Shown: positions 28,184 through 30,760 of the stretch, one piece after another | Numbering within the stretch: the stretch's first letter is position 1 | Layout: every line of letters starts with the position of its first letter | NCBI GenBank assembly: GCA_027577415.1 | Contig: JANBQS010000145.1 | Coordinates: forward strand, 1 to 30,760 | Direction: 5' to 3' | Source: Coemansia sp. RSA 922 | Taxonomy: Eukaryota; Kickxellomycota; Kickxellomycetes; Kickxellales; Kickxellaceae | DNA length: 30,760 bases | Notes under the pieces: generated by a model | What the model was told of the DNA's origin: nothing | Databases searched by the model: none | The model's input: the letters and a program-made list of their open reading frames with translations, nothing else | Translations under genes and position numbers: made by a program

Positions 28184-29443
28184 ATGGCATTCAAATTGCT
28201 CGTTATTGCGCTCGCATCGTTGGTTGCTGCACAGGGGCCAGTGCAGTGTGATGATATGCGAGTCCGTCGGTCGGCTCACTCACTCACAGACAGCGACTGG
28301 CAAACCATGCAAACGGTGCTTTCAAAGTTGCATCTTGATGGGCAATTTGGACGGTTCGCTAGGACGCATGACGCGGTTTTCGACAACGTGCATGGGCATT
28401 CCGCGTTTTTCCCTTTCCACCGCCGCTTTGTCCTAGAGTTTGAGAACCTTGGTAGACAAATCGACCCCTCATTCACCATACCCTACTGGGATACCACGCG
28501 GGACTATCGGACACCCGAGTCGAGCCCCATTTTGCGCTCTGCAGCATTGGGTGGTAACGGGGAAGGACCCCAGGGATGCTTGCAGTCGGGGATCCAGGGG
28601 AACTGGACTCTGGGGTTCCCCAATCGGCATTGTCTGAGTCGGCGATTCAGCGGCGGCGATGGGTCGATATTACCATGGGTTCCTGCTGAGCTGATCTCAT
28701 CGTTTATTCAGAGAGATGATCAGTTGTCGGATTTCCGCGAGCACATCGAGTTTAGCATTCACGGGGCTACGCATATCGGGTTGGGCGGGGATGCGGGAAC
28801 GAGGTACGCGCCAAACGATTTCTTCTTCTACATGCATCATGCCAATATCGACCGACTGTGGTGGCAGTGGCAGAACAGTCAGAGTCGGCTCTTCGAGTAC
28901 AATGGGCCTGGGACTCATGGCGAGGCACAGCTGTCTGATATTATTCCTGAAGATCGAGCCGTCAGCTTTGGCAGCCAGGCTGTGGGCTCGGTCATGGTTC
29001 TTGGGTTCAACGGCATGTGCTATTTTTATGATTCGGCACCGAATGCGCCTAGCAGATATCCTGGAGCCTCATCTGACGATAATGGTCGCATGAAGATTAC
29101 GCCTGTGGGCAATACTACGGTGTCTTTCAGCGGCTCGTCTAACACGGCTAGTCATGAGCTGGAAATGTCGAGGATTCATAGGGCGTTAGGTGAACAAGCC
29201 GAACTCAGGGAGTTTTTCCCAAAGGTGGCGCTTCTCGGACCCTCGCGTATGGAGATAAACAGCCCGAGCCCTCCTAAAGATAAATGCGGTGGGTATAAGA
29301 AGGCGCTGGTGTATCCGGCGCGTATGAAGGAGGATTGGGTCAAAATGCATGGATTTGTTCCTGAGCGTGTGGAAAAAGTGTACCGCGATGCATGTCGTCT
29401 AATCGACTTGCTCAACAACAGCACATATGTGTCTCCCTACTAA
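28184..29443 (+). CDS. Secreted tyrosinase (type-3 copper monooxygenase)
   Basis: This 419-residue protein starts with a clear signal peptide (MAFKLLVIALASLVAAQG). The CuA site has candidates H62, H70 and H79 in the stretch ending HGHSAFFPFHRRF, with H-x8-H spacing between the last two. The CuB site has H193 and H197 in IHGATHIGLGGD, and H218 or H219 in FFFYMHHANIDRLWWQW. Six ligands are therefore available, so an active binuclear copper centre is likely. Family members oxidise phenols to quinones for melanin or cross-linking. The C-terminal 130 residues are shorter than the processed domain of mushroom tyrosinases and lack a recognised copper-chaperone motif. Extracellular activity is inferred from the signal peptide. 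No other pigment genes are nearby; it sits between two F-box-like fragments. Confidence 0.9.
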   Translation: MAFKLLVIALASLVAAQGPVQCDDMRVRRSAHSLTDSDWQTMQTVLSKLHLDGQFGRFARTHDAVFDNVHGHSAFFPFHRRFVLEFENLGRQIDPSFTIPYWDTTRDYRTPESSPILRSAALGGNGEGPQGCLQSGIQGNWTLGFPNRHCLSRRFSGGDGSILPWVPAELISSFIQRDDQLSDFREHIEFSIHGATHIGLGGDAGTRYAPNDFFFYMHHANIDRLWWQWQNSQSRLFEYNGPGTHGEAQLSDIIPEDRAVSFGSQAVGSVMVLGFNGMCYFYDSAPNAPSRYPGASSDDNGRMKITPVGNTTVSFSGSSNTASHELEMSRIHRALGEQAELREFFPKVALLGPSRMEINSPSPPKDKCGGYKKALVYPARMKEDWVKMHGFVPERVEKVYRDACRLIDLLNNSTYVSPY

Positions 29444-29516
29444 ATAATACACTCTTAATATATTTACACGACCAAGAATGATCAACAAACGATTCAGAGC
29501 TGTTCCAGTCTATAGG

Positions 29517-29616
29517 GCAGTAAACGCCGCAAACGAGGTGCATGCTTTTTATAAGCAACCATGCCGATGGTCTTTTCCAATAGTTTCGCAAACTTTTCAC
29601 GCTCGTAGTCTACCGC
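29517..29616 (-). pseudogene. F-box-like family copy 3, recent short fragment
   Basis: About 100 bp on the minus strand match 25777-25876 of the intact F-box-like gene with roughly five differences by eye. They encode AVDYEREKFAKLLEKTIG followed by the APRLRRLL block. The frame then leaves the family sequence and stops within ten codons. Only the C-terminal 33 residues are present. High identity means a recent duplication or gene conversion, unlike copies 1 and 2. Confidence 0.85.
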
Positions 29617-29664
29617 TAAGCATAGTTCATTTCTCTCCTCCGTGATACCGTTGGCTTCTGCCAC

Positions 29665-30570
29665 CTAAAAATCAAGGATGGTTGCTTTCGCTGCCGGCTC
29701 GGCCAATACGAGATCGACTATCGATGAGCCGTTGTGGTTCGAGAATGTCATTTGTGGCACTGGTAGGCGAGTGTTAATCATCTCCATGTCTGTAGCACGT
29801 ATGTGTGCTTTGAGAATGTGTCCTCTAGGGTTGTCGCCATCGTCGCCCGATAGCTGCCCCAGGCGGCTGTTGAGGTCACCAATAATGAGCATCGGCGAGT
29901 CCATCTCGAAGGGTGTGTGATCTGTGAGCTCGGCAATTGCTTCCCTCTCGTCTAGTTCAGGCGGCAGGTATGCAAATCGCCATAGTTGTTTCGGTCCTGC
30001 TGGGGGACCGACGAATACCGAGATTGTGTTCGCAGTCTTATTTGATAGCTGAATAACCCCGGCAAATCGTGCTCTGCTCCAGCCTATCATTAGGCCATGC
30101 TTTGCTGTCGTGCGTGTCCGAATGGGTGGGATGCAAATGAACGTCCAACCGGCCATTGTCACTTTGTTCTCGCAGTTGACCTCTGCGACCGCCAGAAAAT
30201 CCGGGGACTGGCCGTCTTCTCCCCGGCTAATGAGCCACTGGAGGACAGACGCAGCCGACTTATGCCTGGCGTTGACATACAGGATACGGGCAGCAGCACC
30301 TAGTGAGCCGGCGTAGCCGGATTCACTTGGGTGTTGCTGACTGCTGAGCTCTGCTGCGGTGGTAGCTGGGGACCGGTTACCTGCTGTAGTAGCTCTTCTG
30401 CTGTCGGGCGGGTCGGGGATTGTGGACGGGGCAATAGAGCTGGGGGCTCTACCGCTGATGGTTGTTCGGTGCTGATGCTCCGGCGTCTGTTCGCCCGAGG
30501 GCGACGGCGGAAGCCAGAAAATGAGGGAGAACGGAAATGCACGAAATGTATGAATCCAATGATCAATAGA
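29665..30570 (-). mobile_element. Non-LTR retrotransposon endonuclease, truncated
   Basis: A minus-strand frame is free of stops for 301 codons (30570-29668) and ends at a TAG (29665-29667). It begins with a Pro/Ser/Thr-rich stretch, then an APE-type endonuclease domain: ILYVNARH (asparagine motif), FLAVAEVN (glutamate), FAYLPPE, IIGDLNSRLG, NTRLPVPQMTFSN and SSIVDLVLA. The terminal SDH motif of the active site and all of the reverse transcriptase are missing, so this is a 3'-truncated element. No ATG opens it; a GTG/ATG pair near 30162 is internal. An overlapping 88-codon Pro/Gln-rich frame (30566-30300) in another phase could be the end of ORF1. It lies about 50 bp from F-box-like copy 3. 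The element cannot encode its own mobility. Confidence 0.78.
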
Positions 30571-30760
30571 TCATATTCGATCAGATCGACATATTGTGAG
30601 AAAGTAGGCCCTAATCCCAGATAAAGAGCAACAACAATGTTGTTGGTAACTAGTGCAAGTCATTCAACTTTTGTGCTAATCCATGGATAAGAACCGAGTC
30701 AAAAAAGCGATTTAAACAATGTATATTGGCTCAACGCGCTACTGTACTTACTAGATCTAT
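30571..30760. other. Window end, no gene seen
   Basis: This 190-bp stretch has no supportable frame. It contains a perfect 8-bp inverted repeat with one spacer base (CAACAACA a TGTTGTTG, 30629-30645) and several GATC-containing short repeats near 30560-30600. It may be 5' sequence of the retroelement or flanking DNA. Confidence 0.4.

Noticed and set aside
27887..28279. 130-codon minus-strand frame across the tyrosinase start
   Set aside because: It overlaps the signal peptide coding region and the promoter, with no family likeness.

Overview
This window looks like nuclear DNA from a fungus. Evidence: densely packed genes on both strands, few short GT-AG introns (about 75-210 nt), T-rich or pyrimidine-rich tracts just before start codons, and typically fungal proteins such as a Dad3-type DASH kinetochore subunit and a Kes1/Osh4-type sterol-transfer protein. 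An enhancer-of-rudimentary protein and a family of F-box-like proteins with several decayed copies fit an early-diverging, Kickxellomycotina-like lineage. That placement is inference; no rRNA or other marker is present to settle it.

Positions 1-19627 are a housekeeping block. In order: the 5' end of a probable eEF1B-gamma gene (-), a BMT6-like rRNA methyltransferase (+), DAD3 (+), a three-exon oxysterol-binding protein (-), a two-exon membrane RING-H2 protein (+), a very long RNB-family mitochondrial exoribonuclease (-), a DUF4272-like protein (+), protein-L-isoaspartate methyltransferase (-), dolichol-phosphate mannosyltransferase (+), ERH (-), an orphan coiled-coil protein built on nine 21-bp repeats (-), the nucleolar factor ESF1 (+), an HVA22/REEP-like ER protein (-), a CIA30 complex I assembly factor (+) and a Vip1-like RRM protein (+). 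Most genes alternate strand, so they form divergent promoter pairs and convergent pairs whose stop codons lie only about 56-90 bp apart. There is no operon logic. Shared themes are ribosome biogenesis (BMT6, ESF1), mitochondria (the RNB nuclease, CIA30) and ER/lipid work (OSBP, DPM1, REEP).

Positions 19627-30760 are more fluid. A 1090-residue class-3 lipase gene (-) is bracketed by two inverted copies of a roughly 135-bp repeat. Next comes an intact F-box-like gene (+, 24201-25949) surrounded by three decayed pieces of the same family: 23490-24060 (-), 27310-27735 (+, middle deleted) and 29517-29616 (-, about 95 percent identical to the intact gene by eye). Between them lie a two-exon coiled-coil gene, whose stop codon is followed by an in-frame possible membrane tail, and a secreted tyrosinase (+). 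The window ends in a truncated non-LTR retrotransposon endonuclease (-) that lies about 50 bp from the third F-box-like fragment. The most unusual material is this duplicating and decaying F-box-like family with its retroelement, the inverted repeats around the lipase, the heptad-repeat orphan, and several start or stop codon oddities (ERH, PIMT, DPM1, the 26 kb gene). I saw no rRNA, tRNA or CRISPR array.
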